Positions 48,195-59,257 are shown, counted from the first letter of the stretch. The stretch is 64,000 nucleotides of DNA from Labrenzia sp. OB1 (GCF_001624695.1 NZ_JSEP01000003.1:248001-312000); one strand, 5' to 3'. The notes: a model not told the origin generated them from the sequence alone. Translations and numbers: made by a program.

Positions 48195-48935
48195 ATGACC
48201 CCGGTTGGCGTTCGCGCATTTGCAGTGTTCTTCGCGCTCGTTCTCCAGAGCACCGCCGCGAAGTCGGAAACCTTCACCTTTGCAATCGGCGACTGGCCAC
48301 CCTTCACGTCACGCGACGCGCCCGGCTATGGACTGCACGCACGAAAGGTCACCGAAACCTTCCGGGCTGCCGGACACGATGTTCACTACGAGTTCTTCCC
48401 ATGGCTCCGCTCGTTGGAAATGACACGACACGGCAGCATGCCCGCGACTTTTTCCTGGATCTACAAAAAGGAAAGGACGGAAGACTTCATCTACCCGGAA
48501 ACTCCCATAGATCTGGCCAGATATGTCTATTTTTACCGCGAGGACCGGTTCCCGGACGGCCTTGAAAACCTGACCTTCGAGGAAATCAAGTCACGCGGGC
48601 TGACGGTTGTCGGCATTCCCGGCTACTGGTACCAGGCACCACTCGAAAAAGCCGGTGTCCTCTTTCAGTCGGTACCTCAGGAAAAACAGGCGTGGAACAT
48701 GCTCGCCCACGGCCGGGCGGACCTTTATATCGAAATCGACCGGGTTGGCCTGGCACACAGCCGCGCCGTGCTGACAGACGAATCGGAATCCATAGCAATG
48801 TCGGAACCGATCCGTATCTTTCCGCTTTACATTCTTTTCAGCAAAGCTCACCCGGAAGGTGCCCGGATGAAGGACATCTGGGACACATATGCTGCTCAGG
48901 CAGGTATTTCTCCTCCCGGATCTGCGATCCGATAG
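48195..48935 (+). CDS. Orphan periplasmic solute-binding protein (SBP_bac_3-like)
   Basis: A 246-residue exported protein with a signal peptide ending near AAKS-ET. The mature start FTFAIGDWPPFTSRDAPGYGLHARKV resembles the amino-acid-binding family 3 proteins, and the domain continues with FSWIYKKERTEDFIYPETP. No permease or ATPase gene is adjacent, so it may be an orphan binder or a sensor partner. The start chosen is the ATG at 48195. Confidence 0.75.
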   Translation: MTPVGVRAFAVFFALVLQSTAAKSETFTFAIGDWPPFTSRDAPGYGLHARKVTETFRAAGHDVHYEFFPWLRSLEMTRHGSMPATFSWIYKKERTEDFIYPETPIDLARYVYFYREDRFPDGLENLTFEEIKSRGLTVVGIPGYWYQAPLEKAGVLFQSVPQEKQAWNMLAHGRADLYIEIDRVGLAHSRAVLTDESESIAMSEPIRIFPLYILFSKAHPEGARMKDIWDTYAAQAGISPPGSAIR

Positions 48936-49087
48936 CTTTACGAATGCGGCATTGCGACATAAACAGGCAACAGCGAGATCAATCTCTTCTCACATGTTGA
49001 CCCCGGACCTGATATCTGGTGACAGTCCGGCAGTCACTCTTTCAGGAATTCCGCCGGTTCAGGCGGCAGGAACAGACGGCGCATTTG

Positions 49088-51709
49088 ATGGCAACGGAAC
49101 GGTACAACGCGCGCGAAGTGGAAGCGCGCTGGCAGAAGATCTGGAACGACAAGGACGTCTTCGTCACTCACAACGACGATCCCCGCGAAAAATATTATGT
49201 CCTTGAAATGTTCCCCTATCCGTCCGGGCGCATTCACATGGGCCATGTGCGCAACTATGCCATGGGCGATGTCGTCGCCCGCTACAAGCGCGCCAGGGGC
49301 TTCAACGTTCTTCACCCGATGGGCTGGGACGCTTTCGGTATGCCGGCGGAAAACGCCGCCATGCAGAACAAGGTTCACCCCAAGGACTGGACCTACGAAA
49401 ATATCGCCGCCATGCGCGACCAGCTCAAGATCATGGGTCTGTCCCTCGACTGGAGCCGCGAGTTCGCGACCTGCGATGTCGGTTACTACACCCAACAGCA
49501 GCGGCTCTTCCTGCAATTCCTCGAGGCCGGTCTGGTTTACCGCAAGAACGCCAAGGTCAACTGGGACCCGGTCGACATGACCGTGCTGGCGAACGAACAG
49601 GTGATTGACGGCCGCGGCTGGCGGTCGGGTGCGCTTGTCGAGCAGCGTGAACTGACCCAATGGTTTTTCCGCATTTCCGATTATTCGGAGGAACTGCTGG
49701 AGGCGATTGACGATCTGGACCGCTGGCCGGACAAAGTACGCCTGATGCAGAAGAACTGGATCGGCCGGTCGGAGGGCCTCCGCGTTCGTTTCGAATTCAC
49801 GAATGCCGCACCGACGGGTGACAAGACCCTGGAGATCTTCACGACACGCCCGGACACCCTGTTCGGCGCGTCTTTCATGGGTCTCTCCCCCGATCATCCG
49901 ATCTCGGTCAGACTTGCGGAGAACAATCCGGAGCTCAAGTCCTTCATCGAGGAATGCCGAAGGGTCGGCACCTCAGAAGAAGCGATCGAAAAAGCAGAGA
50001 AGAAGGGTATCGACACCGGTCTCCGCGTCAAGCATCCCCTCGACAACTCTGTCGAGCTGCCGGTCTATGTCGCCAACTTCATCCTGATGGACTACGGAAC
50101 GGGTGCCATTTTCGCCTGCCCCGCTCATGATCAGCGCGACCTCGATTTCGCCCGCAAATACGGCTTGCCGGTCAACCCTGTCGTCCTGCCGAACGGGGCC
50201 GATCCGGCTTCCTTCGAGATCGGCGATGAAGCCTTTACCGATGAGGGCATCATCTTCAATTCGGACTTCATGAACGGACTGTCCATTCCCGACGCGAAGG
50301 AAGCCATTGCAGCCAGACTGGAGACAGTCACGGTTGACAGTGCTCCTCAGGCCGCGCGCCAGGTGAATTACCGCTTGCGCGACTGGGGAATCTCGCGCCA
50401 GCGCTACTGGGGATGCCCGATCCCGGTCATTCACTGCGATGACTGCGGTGTTGTTCCGGAAAAGGATGAGAACCTGCCGGTTGAACTGCCGGAAGATATC
50501 AATTTCGACAAGCCCGGCAATCCTCTCGACCGCCATCCGACCTGGCGCGAGACCACTTGTCCGAAATGCGGCAAGCCGGCGAGACGCGAAACCGATACCA
50601 TGGACACCTTTGTGGATTCCTCTTGGTATTTCGCCCGCTTCACCGCTCCGGACTGCGACCAGCCGACCGATCCCGCGGCCGCCAACGGCTGGCTCCCGGT
50701 CGATCAGTATATCGGCGGCATCGAGCATGCGATTCTGCACCTGCTCTATTCACGCTTCTTCACAAGAGCGATGCAGAAGGTCGGTGCCCTGGACCTCAAG
50801 GAACCCTTCAAGGGTCTTTTCACCCAGGGAATGGTGACCCATGAAACCTATCGGCTTGGAGAGGGCGCCAACGGAAGCTGGGTCTCCCCTGCCGAAATCC
50901 GTATTGAGGACAACAACGGCAGCCGGCGGGCGGTTCTGCTGGAAACCGGTGACGAAGTCTCCATCGGCTCGATTGAAAAAATGTCGAAGTCGAAAAAGAA
51001 CACAGTCGATCCGACAGACATTATCGACACCTACGGCGCGGATACCGCGCGCTGGTTCATGCTGTCCGACAGCCCCCCGGAACGCGACGTCATCTGGACC
51101 GAGGACGGTGTTCAGGGCGCCTGGCGGTTCGTGCAGCGCGTCTGGCGCCTGATCGGCGACATCTCGGAAAAGACCGAGCCGCGCGGCGGCAACGCCCCGG
51201 AAGTGTCCGGCAAGGCACTGGAGCTGCGCCGCGCCAGCCACAAGACCCTGGCCGCGGTTTCCAACGATCTGGAGAACCTTGGTTTCAACCGCGCGGTCGC
51301 GCGGCTCTATGAGTTCGTCAACACGATCGGCAAGGCTCTGAACGAAAACCTGGATGATACCTCGATGGAATATGCGGTCCGCGAGGCCGCGGATTTTCTG
51401 GTGCATATGATGGCGCCGATGATGCCGCATCTGGCGGAAGAATGCTGGTCCGCGATCGGTCACGACAACCTGATTTCCGAAGCCGGATGGCCGCAAACGG
51501 ATGAAGCTCTTCTCGTCGAGGCGTCCGTCACCTACCCGATCCAGATCAACGGCAAGCGGCGCGGTGAACTGACCATTGCAAAAGAGGCTTCCAAAGAGGA
51601 GGTCGAAGCTGCTACCTTGGCGCTGGACATCGTTCAGAAGGCGTTGGCTGGAAGTTCGCCGAAAAAGCTCATCGTGGTACCGCAAAGGATCGTGAATGTC
51701 GTTGTTTGA
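49088..51709 (+). CDS. leuS: Leucyl-tRNA synthetase
   Basis: An 873-residue class Ia synthetase. HMGH (residues 50-53) and KMSKS (631-635) form the ATP site; the editing domain is in between, and a zinc-type CPKCG segment is present. The start [15 protein letters not shown] fits the family; a longer frame starts at 49019. It overlaps nothing upstream, and lptE follows 22 bp later. Confidence 0.97.
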   Translation: MATERYNAREVEARWQKIWNDKDVFVTHNDDPREKYYVLEMFPYPSGRIHMGHVRNYAMGDVVARYKRARGFNVLHPMGWDAFGMPAENAAMQNKVHPKDWTYENIAAMRDQLKIMGLSLDWSREFATCDVGYYTQQQRLFLQFLEAGLVYRKNAKVNWDPVDMTVLANEQVIDGRGWRSGALVEQRELTQWFFRISDYSEELLEAIDDLDRWPDKVRLMQKNWIGRSEGLRVRFEFTNAAPTGDKTLEIFTTRPDTLFGASFMGLSPDHPISVRLAENNPELKSFIEECRRVGTSEEAIEKAEKKGIDTGLRVKHPLDNSVELPVYVANFILMDYGTGAIFACPAHDQRDLDFARKYGLPVNPVVLPNGADPASFEIGDEAFTDEGIIFNSDFMNGLSIPDAKEAIAARLETVTVDSAPQAARQVNYRLRDWGISRQRYWGCPIPVIHCDDCGVVPEKDENLPVELPEDINFDKPGNPLDRHPTWRETTCPKCGKPARRETDTMDTFVDSSWYFARFTAPDCDQPTDPAAANGWLPVDQYIGGIEHAILHLLYSRFFTRAMQKVGALDLKEPFKGLFTQGMVTHETYRLGEGANGSWVSPAEIRIEDNNGSRRAVLLETGDEVSIGSIEKMSKSKKNTVDPTDIIDTYGADTARWFMLSDSPPERDVIWTEDGVQGAWRFVQRVWRLIGDISEKTEPRGGNAPEVSGKALELRRASHKTLAAVSNDLENLGFNRAVARLYEFVNTIGKALNENLDDTSMEYAVREAADFLVHMMAPMMPHLAEECWSAIGHDNLISEAGWPQTDEALLVEASVTYPIQINGKRRGELTIAKEASKEEVEAATLALDIVQKALAGSSPKKLIVVPQRIVNVVV

Positions 51710-51731
51710 CAACATCTTCAGGAGCAGCAAC

Positions 51732-52274
51732 ATGCTTCGGCGCATTACCCTTTGCGCCGCCCTTGGCGTGGTCATGACGTTGAGCGCCTGTCAGGTACGC
51801 CCCCTTTACGGCACAAGCACCGGGGAATTCGGTGGTGGCACCTCACCTGTCACCGCGGAAATGGCGGCAATCGATCTTGATTCCATTCCCAGTCAGTTCG
51901 CGAACGACGATGCCTCACGGGTGCTCTATAACGAGCTTATCTACAGGTTTGAACGGGGTGCCGGTTCACCGGAGAAGAAGAGATACCGCCTGAAAGTGTT
52001 GATGGATGTCGGCAGCTCGGAAGTTGGTGTGGAACGGTTTGCGGACGTTCCCTCCGCCTACACGACAACGATGAACTCGACGTTCGTGCTCAGCGACCTC
52101 AACACAGACGAAACACTCCTGACCGGCCGGGCCTTCAAATCCGCGTCCTATGACTTTTCGAGTCAGCGCTTTGCCAACACACGGGCTTATCGGAATGCGC
52201 AGGAACGGGTGGCGAAGGCCGTTGCCGACGATATTTCAGCCCGGATTGCCGGATATTTCGCCAGCCGGTCCTGA
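51732..52274 (+). CDS. lptE: LPS-assembly lipoprotein LptE
   Basis: A 180-residue outer-membrane lipoprotein that plugs LptD for lipopolysaccharide export. A lipobox (TLSAC) at residue 20 follows a short signal peptide, and the mature protein begins QVRPLYG. AGGAG precedes the ATG at 51732; another ATG at 51696 overlaps leuS. leuS-lptE-holA is a conserved order. Confidence 0.88.
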   Translation: MLRRITLCAALGVVMTLSACQVRPLYGTSTGEFGGGTSPVTAEMAAIDLDSIPSQFANDDASRVLYNELIYRFERGAGSPEKKRYRLKVLMDVGSSEVGVERFADVPSAYTTTMNSTFVLSDLNTDETLLTGRAFKSASYDFSSQRFANTRAYRNAQERVAKAVADDISARIAGYFASRS

Positions 52275-52405
52275 GGTAGGAACCTGCAATCGGAAGCGAT
52301 TGAGGCCTCACTGTTGACCCGTATGGACGTTCCGGAGCATTCTCCCAGCGGTCATCCGCACACGGGATGCTCTGGACAATAGCTAATCGTGGGAGCCCAC
52401 CGGTC

Positions 52406-53446
52406 TTGACCGTCCTGAAAGCCGGAGAAATTGACCGTTATGTCTCCAACCCGCCAGCAGATGGCGGAGTCGTTCTGATTTTCGGACCCGATACCGGCCT
52501 CGTCTCCGAACGGGCAGCGCGTCTCGTCAAAAAGGCGTCGGAAGGCGAAGACGATCCGTTCAATCTCATCAAGATCGACGCATCCGACATCAGCTCGGAT
52601 CCGGATCGATTGATCGACGAAGTACTGACCGTGCCCCTCTTTGGCGGGCGGCGGATCGTTTGGGTGAAGGACGCAAGCGGTAAAAATCTCAATCCCGCCC
52701 TGGAACCGGTCCTCAACCTGGCAGATTGGCAGACTCTTGTCGTTCTGGAAGCCGGCGACATCAAGAAAGGCGTCGGCCTCCGCAAACTCGTCGAAACCCA
52801 CAAGCGCGCCGTCGCACTGCCCTGTTACGCAGACAACGATCGCGGCATAGATCAGCTGATCGACGACGAGACAAGGGAAGCCGGACTGACCATCACCCGC
52901 GAGGCCCGTTCCGCGCTGCACAGCCTTCTGGGTGGCGATCGCATGGCCAGCCGTGGTGAGCTCAAGAAACTCTGCCTTTATGCCCTCGGCAAGGGGAGGA
53001 TCGAGAGCGAGGACATCGAAGCCATTATCGGCGACGCTTCGGCATTTGAGACCTCCGAGCTGATCGACGCCGCCGCATCCGGCAATCTTGGCCTGCTCGA
53101 TCACGGTCTTGAACGGCTGTCGGAAGCCGGCTCCAAGGCCTCGGTGATCGCAAATCAGGCGCTGAAGCATTTCCAGCATTTGCACCGGATGCGAATCGAT
53201 ATCGACAGCGGCAGGAATGCGCAACAGGTCGTCGACAGCCAACGGCCTCCGATATTTTTCGCCCGCAAGGCGGGGTTCACGCAGCAGCTGCGCATATGGT
53301 CGCTGAAGGATCTCGAACGCGCGATGGGCATTCTCAGCGAAGCAACCCGAATTTCGCGGCTGAACGACGCGCTTGGGGTACCGGTTCTGTCCGAAGCGTT
53401 GCTGACGGTGGGCCGTGCCGCAAGAGCCCGCAACCAGCGGCGCTGA
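52406..53446 (+). CDS. holA: DNA polymerase III subunit delta
   Basis: A 346-residue clamp-loader subunit that opens the beta clamp. The N-terminal pattern VLIFGPDTGLVSERAARLVKK and the later FGGRRIVWVKDA are typical of rhizobial HolA. A TTG start (LTVLKAGEIDRYV) is preferred because the family begins there and GGGAG lies upstream; an in-frame ATG at 52367 would add 13 residues. Third gene of the leuS-lptE-holA group. Confidence 0.9.
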   Translation: MTVLKAGEIDRYVSNPPADGGVVLIFGPDTGLVSERAARLVKKASEGEDDPFNLIKIDASDISSDPDRLIDEVLTVPLFGGRRIVWVKDASGKNLNPALEPVLNLADWQTLVVLEAGDIKKGVGLRKLVETHKRAVALPCYADNDRGIDQLIDDETREAGLTITREARSALHSLLGGDRMASRGELKKLCLYALGKGRIESEDIEAIIGDASAFETSELIDAAASGNLGLLDHGLERLSEAGSKASVIANQALKHFQHLHRMRIDIDSGRNAQQVVDSQRPPIFFARKAGFTQQLRIWSLKDLERAMGILSEATRISRLNDALGVPVLSEALLTVGRAARARNQRR

Positions 53447-53559
53447 TTCCCGTCGGGACCCGGCCGCCGATACCTTCGCCAGAGGGGGAACATCGCTCTC
53501 TTGTGCAACGAAATCAGACTGAATAGTATTCCGGAAATACCTATTAACAGGCGGTCGGC

Positions 53560-54753
53560 ATGCTCGGTACCTGGCTTGATTTTACTTATGTTTTTCGAGA
53601 TTCGGCATCGGTTCTCATCATTGGGACACCCGAACAGTTCGACTATGTTCTGAAGTTTCCGGGTATTGCCCGTCTTATCGTCAGAGACGGCGACGATTTT
53701 CTCGCACGCTTCAACAAACACCTTCTCATGATGACGGATGCGGAGATCCAGAAATTCAAATTCGCAACTTTGGAAGATGGCCCTTTATGCGTTCTGGAAG
53801 ATGATCCAAAAGAGACAGTCGGGCGTGTCGCCAGGAAGATCGGACTCAAGTTCTGGGCGATCGAGCTGTCGCAGGATCTGTTTGACTATCTGAATCACCA
53901 ATATTCTTTGGATGCGGAAGCTGAAAAAGAAAGACTGACTACGCTGGACGCAGGCACCGGTGCTGCTGCGGGCAGGGAAGATGTAGGCATTTTCAGCCTA
54001 GAGGAATTCGGAATCCTGGCGCTGGAAAAACTCAAGTCCAGTGCACAAGGCGAAGGCCCGCTTCCCAGCCTTGCCGATACTGTCGCAGCCCTGAAAAGTG
54101 AAGCAGACAGACAGGATTTCTTTTCCAAACTGGGCGTCGGTCAAAAAGCAAAGGTCAAGCTGGTCAACGGCAAGCTGTATGTCGTGATCACGGGCAGAGC
54201 CGGGTTGAGACCCCTCCTTCCGGGCATCAAGTTCCTGCCATCCAACCCCAAGGTGGCGGAGTTGGGCCTGGCATTGCAGGATCAGGTCAAAAATCTGAAA
54301 TACGGGTTCAAACTCAACATAATCTTCACCGTCCCCATGGAACTGATATCGACATTTTTCGACGATGAACGGCAATGGAGAGACTTGCTCGGAACTTTTG
54401 CCACCACGGGAATCATTACGGTGATCACCCAGCTCATCATGTGGGCTATCGGCCTGACAACGGGACTCGTGATCGGCACGGGACTGGTTGCCTCGAGCAG
54501 CCTGATCGTGGGGGCGTTGGTTATTTCAGGAGCACTTGCCTATATTGCCAACGAATTGGGCCTGGACAGGAAAATAAACGACGCGCTTCAGCGCATTCCA
54601 TCTCTCATAAACAAAGGCTGGGTCAAACTGGGTGAGAAGATCGAAGAGGCGATTATGTCGAAGAGCGATGTTCCGGACAGAAAACTGACCTTGCAGCTCA
54701 TTGAAGATTCCCTGAAATACAACTTTTTCCCGGACATGCTGAAATACAGGTAG
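53560..54753 (+). CDS. Unknown protein with C-terminal hydrophobic hairpin (possible pore-forming or effector-like)
   Basis: A 397-residue protein I cannot assign to a family. No signal peptide. Residues 1-270 are soluble, with a possible coiled segment at 115-130. Residues 283-331 are a continuous hydrophobic stretch, probably a helical hairpin with Gly/Ser/Thr faces (GLTTGLVIGTGLVASSS), followed by NELGLDRKINDAL. That arrangement recalls hairpins of colicin-like and other pore-forming or effector proteins, but this is a visual impression. Base composition is lower in GC than holA and parB on either side, suggesting acquisition. No immunity-like gene is adjacent. Confidence 0.7.
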   Translation: MLGTWLDFTYVFRDSASVLIIGTPEQFDYVLKFPGIARLIVRDGDDFLARFNKHLLMMTDAEIQKFKFATLEDGPLCVLEDDPKETVGRVARKIGLKFWAIELSQDLFDYLNHQYSLDAEAEKERLTTLDAGTGAAAGREDVGIFSLEEFGILALEKLKSSAQGEGPLPSLADTVAALKSEADRQDFFSKLGVGQKAKVKLVNGKLYVVITGRAGLRPLLPGIKFLPSNPKVAELGLALQDQVKNLKYGFKLNIIFTVPMELISTFFDDERQWRDLLGTFATTGIITVITQLIMWAIGLTTGLVIGTGLVASSSLIVGALVISGALAYIANELGLDRKINDALQRIPSLINKGWVKLGEKIEEAIMSKSDVPDRKLTLQLIEDSLKYNFFPDMLKYR

Positions 54754-54860
54754 ACCTGCCACGAACTGGAAAGCAGCCCGGCGAAACACCGCAGGTCTTT
54801 CCAGGCACCCACCGCATGGCAGGGACCTGGAAACGAAATTCTAAGAGATATTAGAATGGC

Positions 54861-55766
54861 TTAGCGGTTTTCGACCCCGAGTTTACGGCACAGTTCGTCG
54901 AGCTGTTCCAGAGACGTGTACTTGATTTTTAGGTCGCCGGTTTCCTTGCCCGGTTTGTGTCCGACGCTTACTTTCAGGCCCAGCGTGTCGCTGAGACGCT
55001 TCTCCAAAGCCTTGGTATCGGCATCCTTTTGCGGCTTTTCGCCGGGTGCCTTGTCGCCCTTCATTCTGGCGAGCGCATCCGGGTCCTGAGAGATCTTCTC
55101 GGCATCGCGAACCGTCAGGCCCTTTTCCACGATCAGTTCGGCCAGCGCCGCGGGATCGTCAACGGTTATCAGGGCGCGCGCATGCCCGGCCGTCAGCAAT
55201 CCTTCGGCCAGATAATCCTTCACCGAATTGGGAAGCTTCAGGAGCCGCATCGTGTTGGCGACATGGCTGCGGCTCTTGCCGATGACCTTCGCCAGTTCGC
55301 CCTGGCTGTAGCTGAACTCGGCGGTGAGCTGCTCATAGCCCATCGCCTCCTCGATCGGATTGAGATCGGCACGCTGAACGTTTTCGATGATGGCAAGCTC
55401 AAGCGCTTCCTGGTCAGTCACATCGCGAATGATGATCGGAGCTTCGTGCAAACCGGCGCGCTGCGCCGCCCGCCAGCGGCGTTCCCCCGCGATGATCTCG
55501 AAACGGTCGGTTTTGCCAGCGGCAGGCCGGACCAGAATCGGCTGAACGATGCCCTTGGACTTCAGGGATTCAGAGAGATCGCCAAGGTCTTTGTCGGTAA
55601 AGGTTTTACGCGGATTGCGCGGATTGGGCTCAATATGTTCGATCGGCACCTTGCGCGTGTCGCGAAAGAATTTTTCCGGCTCCGCCGCCGCTTCAGGAGC
55701 CGAATCCCCGATCAGGGCCGCCAGGCCACGGCCCAAACGCTTGCTCTTGACGTCTCTTTCCGCCAT
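54861..55766 (-). CDS. parB: Chromosome-partitioning protein ParB
   Basis: A 301-residue ParB/Spo0J. The CTP-binding motif GERRWRAA is at 94-101 and ENVQRADL at 128-135; the parS-reading HTH lies at about 153-178 (SQGELAKVIGKSRSHVANTMRLLKL). It binds parS, slides as a CTP clamp and recruits SMC. Six parS-like sites lie 1.5-6.3 kb away. AAAGG precedes the ATG. Confidence 0.97.
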   Translation of the reverse strand: MAERDVKSKRLGRGLAALIGDSAPEAAAEPEKFFRDTRKVPIEHIEPNPRNPRKTFTDKDLGDLSESLKSKGIVQPILVRPAAGKTDRFEIIAGERRWRAAQRAGLHEAPIIIRDVTDQEALELAIIENVQRADLNPIEEAMGYEQLTAEFSYSQGELAKVIGKSRSHVANTMRLLKLPNSVKDYLAEGLLTAGHARALITVDDPAALAELIVEKGLTVRDAEKISQDPDALARMKGDKAPGEKPQKDADTKALEKRLSDTLGLKVSVGHKPGKETGDLKIKYTSLEQLDELCRKLGVENR

Positions 55767-55869
55767 ACCGCACCTTTCTTCTTATATTTCAACGTATTAG
55801 GACGGGACAGCTGCGCCTCGAATGCTGTCACGCGCGTTATTCATCGGTTCGCACCCGATTCGAACCGGC

Positions 55870-56694
55870 TCAGGCAGCCACGCGCCGCAATTCGCGCTCA
55901 CGCTGGATGATTTCCGAAGCGAGTCGCAGATAGGCCTGGCTGCCGGCGCATTTCAGATCGTAAAGGAGCACAGGCTTGCCGTAGGACGGCGCTTCCGAAA
56001 TACGAACGTTGCGCGGGATGACGGTGTCGTAAACGGCGTCGCCCATGGTCTCGCGCACATCCGCAACCACCTGACTGGAGAGATTGTTGCGGCTGTCGTA
56101 CATGGTCAGCACGATACCGTGAATGCTGAGCTCCGGATTGAGAGCATTCTTCACCTGCTCAACAGTGCTGAGCAACTGGCTGAGACCTTCCAGCGCAAAG
56201 AATTCGCATTGCAGAGGAACCAGAATGGAATGCGAGGCGGAAAGGGCGTTGATGGTCAGGAGGTTGAGCGACGGCGGACAATCGACAAGAACATAAGTGA
56301 AGCCGATTTCCTGAAACAGCCGCGACTTGCTCAGCGCTTCGATCGCGGCCCGCAACCGGAATGCCCGGTCGGTGGTCGATGCGATCTCAAGTTCCAGACC
56401 GAGCAGATCCATGGTTGAGGGCGCGACCCACAACCGCTGCACAGTCGTTTCGCGCACGGCTTCCGCCAGCGAGCAGTCGCCGCTCAGGACCTCATAGGTC
56501 GACAGGCCGCGGTCCCGGCGTTCGATCCCCAGGCCGGTTGACGCGTTGCCCTGAGGATCGAGATCGATCACCAGAACCTTTTCCCCGATGGCAGCCAGAG
56601 CCGTCCCGAGATTGATGGCCGTCGTGGTTTTACCCACTCCGCCTTTTTGGTTTGCAAGCGCGAGAACGCGCGGCGACTCGGGAAGCATGTTCAT
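55870..56694 (-). CDS. parA: Chromosome-partitioning ATPase ParA
   Basis: A 274-residue Walker-type ATPase that moves ParB-bound origins. KGGVGKTT with the deviant Walker lysine is at 17-24; LVIDLDPQGNAST and YVLVDCPPSLNLLT follow. The ATG at 56694 is chosen; a GTG six bases upstream (56700) is equally possible. It lies 20 bp after rsmG and 103 bp before parB. Confidence 0.97.
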   Translation of the reverse strand: MNMLPESPRVLALANQKGGVGKTTTAINLGTALAAIGEKVLVIDLDPQGNASTGLGIERRDRGLSTYEVLSGDCSLAEAVRETTVQRLWVAPSTMDLLGLELEIASTTDRAFRLRAAIEALSKSRLFQEIGFTYVLVDCPPSLNLLTINALSASHSILVPLQCEFFALEGLSQLLSTVEQVKNALNPELSIHGIVLTMYDSRNNLSSQVVADVRETMGDAVYDTVIPRNVRISEAPSYGKPVLLYDLKCAGSQAYLRLASEIIQRERELRRVAA

Positions 56695-56714
56695 TGCCAC
56701 CAGACCTTCCTGGG

Positions 56715-57371
56715 CTACTCAGACCGGGCTGAAATTTCTGAAAAAAGAAGCATCCGGCTCGTTGGATCTACAACACTGACCTTTTCTACCAGATCGAAGT
56801 CCCAACGGGCAGAGGCTTCGTTAACTTCTCTCTGAAAATCCTGACCTTTGTGGAAAACAGCTTTCCCCCCCTCCCTCGTGAAAGGTTCGGAAAGCTGAAA
56901 AAGCGTTTCCAACGGCGCCAATGCACGGGCCGAGACAGCATCCACCTTTCCCGAGGACCAGTCTTTCGCAACCGATTCAATTCTGCCTGGATGAACCGTG
57001 CCGCTCGAACCCGTCTCCCGAAGCGCCGTTCTCAGAAAGGCGGCCTTGCGTTGATTGCTCTCGATCATATGCACATGAGCTTCGGGATCGTCAGCCAGGA
57101 GGATCGCCGTGACCACTCCGGGAAATCCGGCACCGCTGCCGATATCCACCCAGGTCCTTGCCTCTGGATAACTCCAGAGAGTCTGGAGACTATCGACTAC
57201 ATGCCGGGTCCAGATATCCGGGATTGTCGACGGCGCGATCAGGTTTTGCGCGGGCTGCCACTTGAGAACAAGGTCCACATAGACCTGAAGACGCTCTAGA
57301 GTTTCACGTGAAACATCCCCAAACTTATGCACAATCTGTCCAGAGGAACTCAACACCTCGTGTTTGCGCAT
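56715..57371 (-). CDS. rsmG: 16S rRNA (guanine-N7)-methyltransferase RsmG
   Basis: A 218-residue GidB methyltransferase that makes m7G527 in 16S rRNA. The SAM motif VDIGSGAGFPGV is clear. Its ATG overlaps the mnmG stop (TGATG), so it is coupled to mnmG. A parS-like site lies inside the first 70 bp of the gene. Confidence 0.96.
   Translation of the reverse strand: MRKHEVLSSSGQIVHKFGDVSRETLERLQVYVDLVLKWQPAQNLIAPSTIPDIWTRHVVDSLQTLWSYPEARTWVDIGSGAGFPGVVTAILLADDPEAHVHMIESNQRKAAFLRTALRETGSSGTVHPGRIESVAKDWSSGKVDAVSARALAPLETLFQLSEPFTREGGKAVFHKGQDFQREVNEASARWDFDLVEKVSVVDPTSRMLLFSEISARSE
57300..57315. promoter_or_regulatory. parS-like site 1, inside rsmG
   Basis: AGTTTCACGTGAAACA, 15 of 16 to the canonical parS TGTTTCACGTGAAACA, with a perfect 14-bp palindrome. 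It lies in the coding region of rsmG. The only site without GANTC. Confidence 0.9.
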
Positions 57372-59257
57372 CACGCGGCTCCCCGTTCACCGTTCCGCTT
57401 CAGATACGACAGGATCAACGTGAGCGCCACAGGCGTCATTCCATCCATACGCGAGGCCTGACCGAGGGTTGCCGGACGGACATCCAACAGCTTCTGCCGG
57501 ACTTCATTTGAAAGGCTTGAAATTGCTTCGTAATCGAAACCATCGGGGATCTTCAAGGCTTCATCGCGCTTGAGAGCTTCGATATCGGCCATCTGCCTGT
57601 CGAGATAAACCGCATACAGCGCGTCCGTCGCCACCTGTTCGGCAATCGACGGATCTATGTCCTTCAGTTCCGGCCAGATGAGTGTTAGCCCGTCATAAGT
57701 CACATTCGGATAGGAAAGCAGATCAAAGGCGGATCGGCGGATACCATCCTGATTGACCGGAAGCCCTCTCTTCTGCGCCTCGGACGGCGTCACCACAAGG
57801 CGCGTCAGAAGCGCCCGCGCCTCTTCCAGACACGCAAGCTTTGTCTCGAAGGCCTCCCGCCGGTTTGGAGATACACAGCCAATCGCAATGCCCAGCGGTG
57901 TCAGCCGCTGATCGGCATTGTCGGCGCGAAGCGACAAACGGTATTCTGCTCTGGAGGTGAACATCCTGTAGGGTTCGGTGATGCCTCTGGTAACCAGGTC
58001 ATCGATCATCACACCGATATAGCCCTGAGACCGGTCTACGATGAACGGCGGCTTTTCAGCAACCCGCAAGGCGGCGTTGAGCCCTGCAACGAGACCCTGG
58101 GCTCCCGCTTCCTCATAGCCGGTCGTACCGTTGATCTGGCCGGCGAGATAAAGTCCCGGGCAGCGTTTGGCTTCCAGCGTCTGCCGCAACTCGCGCGGAT
58201 CGACATGATCGTATTCGATCGCGTAGCCAGGCTGCAGGACAACCACATCTTCAAGACCCGGGATCGTTTTCAGAAAAGCGATCTGCGCGTCTTCGGGCAA
58301 CGAGGTCGAGATACCGTTCGGATAGACCGTATGATCATCGAGGCCTTCCGGCTCGAGGAAGATCTGATGCCCGTCCCGATCCCCGAACCGGACGATCTTG
58401 TCTTCGATCGACGGGCAGTAGCGTGGCCCCCGGCCCTTTATCTCGCCGGAATACATCGCTGAACGGGATAGGTTTTCCCGGATGATCCGATGAGTCTCCG
58501 GGGTCGTGCGGGTAATGTGGCACGGGATCTGCGGTGTCGTGATCCTGTCCGTCAACGTGGAAAACGGTACGGGATCGTCATCACCAGGCTGTTCCTCCAG
58601 CCGGTCCCAATGGATCTTCCGTCCATCCAACCGGGCCGGAGTTCCGGTTTTCAGACGGCCGAGGTCGAAGCCGATCTCCTCTAGAGAAGCAGACAGCCCC
58701 ATGGCGGGAGCTTCGCCGGAGCGTCCTGCAGGGATCTTCTTGTCACCGATATGGATCAGGCCGCGCAGAAAGGTGCCGCTGGTGAGAACGATTGCCTTGC
58801 AGGAAACGATCCGGCCATCGCTCAGATCGATACCGGAAACGGTCCGGTCGTCTCCGGCACCATCGAACCGTAATCCATGCGCCTCGCCTTCAACCACAGT
58901 CAGATTATCAATCGCCGAAATTTCGCGCTGCATGGCTTCGCGGTAAAGCTTCCGGTCGGCCTGGGCCCTCGGGCCGCGCACGGCAGGCCCCTTGCGGCGA
59001 TTGAGCATCCGGAACTGGATACCCCCCTGATCGGCCACACGACCCATCAGTCCGTCGAGCGCATCGATTTCGCGAACCAGATGCCCCTTCCCCAGGCCGC
59101 CGATTGCCGGGTTGCAGGACATCACTCCGATAGTGTCGGACCTGTGAGTGACGAGGGCCGTTGACACACCGAGCCGGGCAGCGGCGGCGGCAGCTTCACA
59201 GCCGGCGTGCCCACCGCCAATAACCACGACATCGAATTTCTTGTCCAGCTCACTCAT
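57371..59257 (-). CDS. mnmG: tRNA uridine carboxymethylaminomethyl enzyme MnmG
   Basis: A 628-residue FAD protein that, with MnmE, modifies U34 of certain tRNAs. FAD motif [14 protein letters not shown] near the start; [15 protein letters not shown] and the C-terminal EGLLTRA-type region follow. The start [12 protein letters not shown] is chosen over a longer non-typical frame (59275). Confidence 0.97.
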   Translation of the reverse strand: MSELDKKFDVVVIGGGHAGCEAAAAAARLGVSTALVTHRSDTIGVMSCNPAIGGLGKGHLVREIDALDGLMGRVADQGGIQFRMLNRRKGPAVRGPRAQADRKLYREAMQREISAIDNLTVVEGEAHGLRFDGAGDDRTVSGIDLSDGRIVSCKAIVLTSGTFLRGLIHIGDKKIPAGRSGEAPAMGLSASLEEIGFDLGRLKTGTPARLDGRKIHWDRLEEQPGDDDPVPFSTLTDRITTPQIPCHITRTTPETHRIIRENLSRSAMYSGEIKGRGPRYCPSIEDKIVRFGDRDGHQIFLEPEGLDDHTVYPNGISTSLPEDAQIAFLKTIPGLEDVVVLQPGYAIEYDHVDPRELRQTLEAKRCPGLYLAGQINGTTGYEEAGAQGLVAGLNAALRVAEKPPFIVDRSQGYIGVMIDDLVTRGITEPYRMFTSRAEYRLSLRADNADQRLTPLGIAIGCVSPNRREAFETKLACLEEARALLTRLVVTPSEAQKRGLPVNQDGIRRSAFDLLSYPNVTYDGLTLIWPELKDIDPSIAEQVATDALYAVYLDRQMADIEALKRDEALKIPDGFDYEAISSLSNEVRQKLLDVRPATLGQASRMDGMTPVALTLILSYLKRNGERGAA

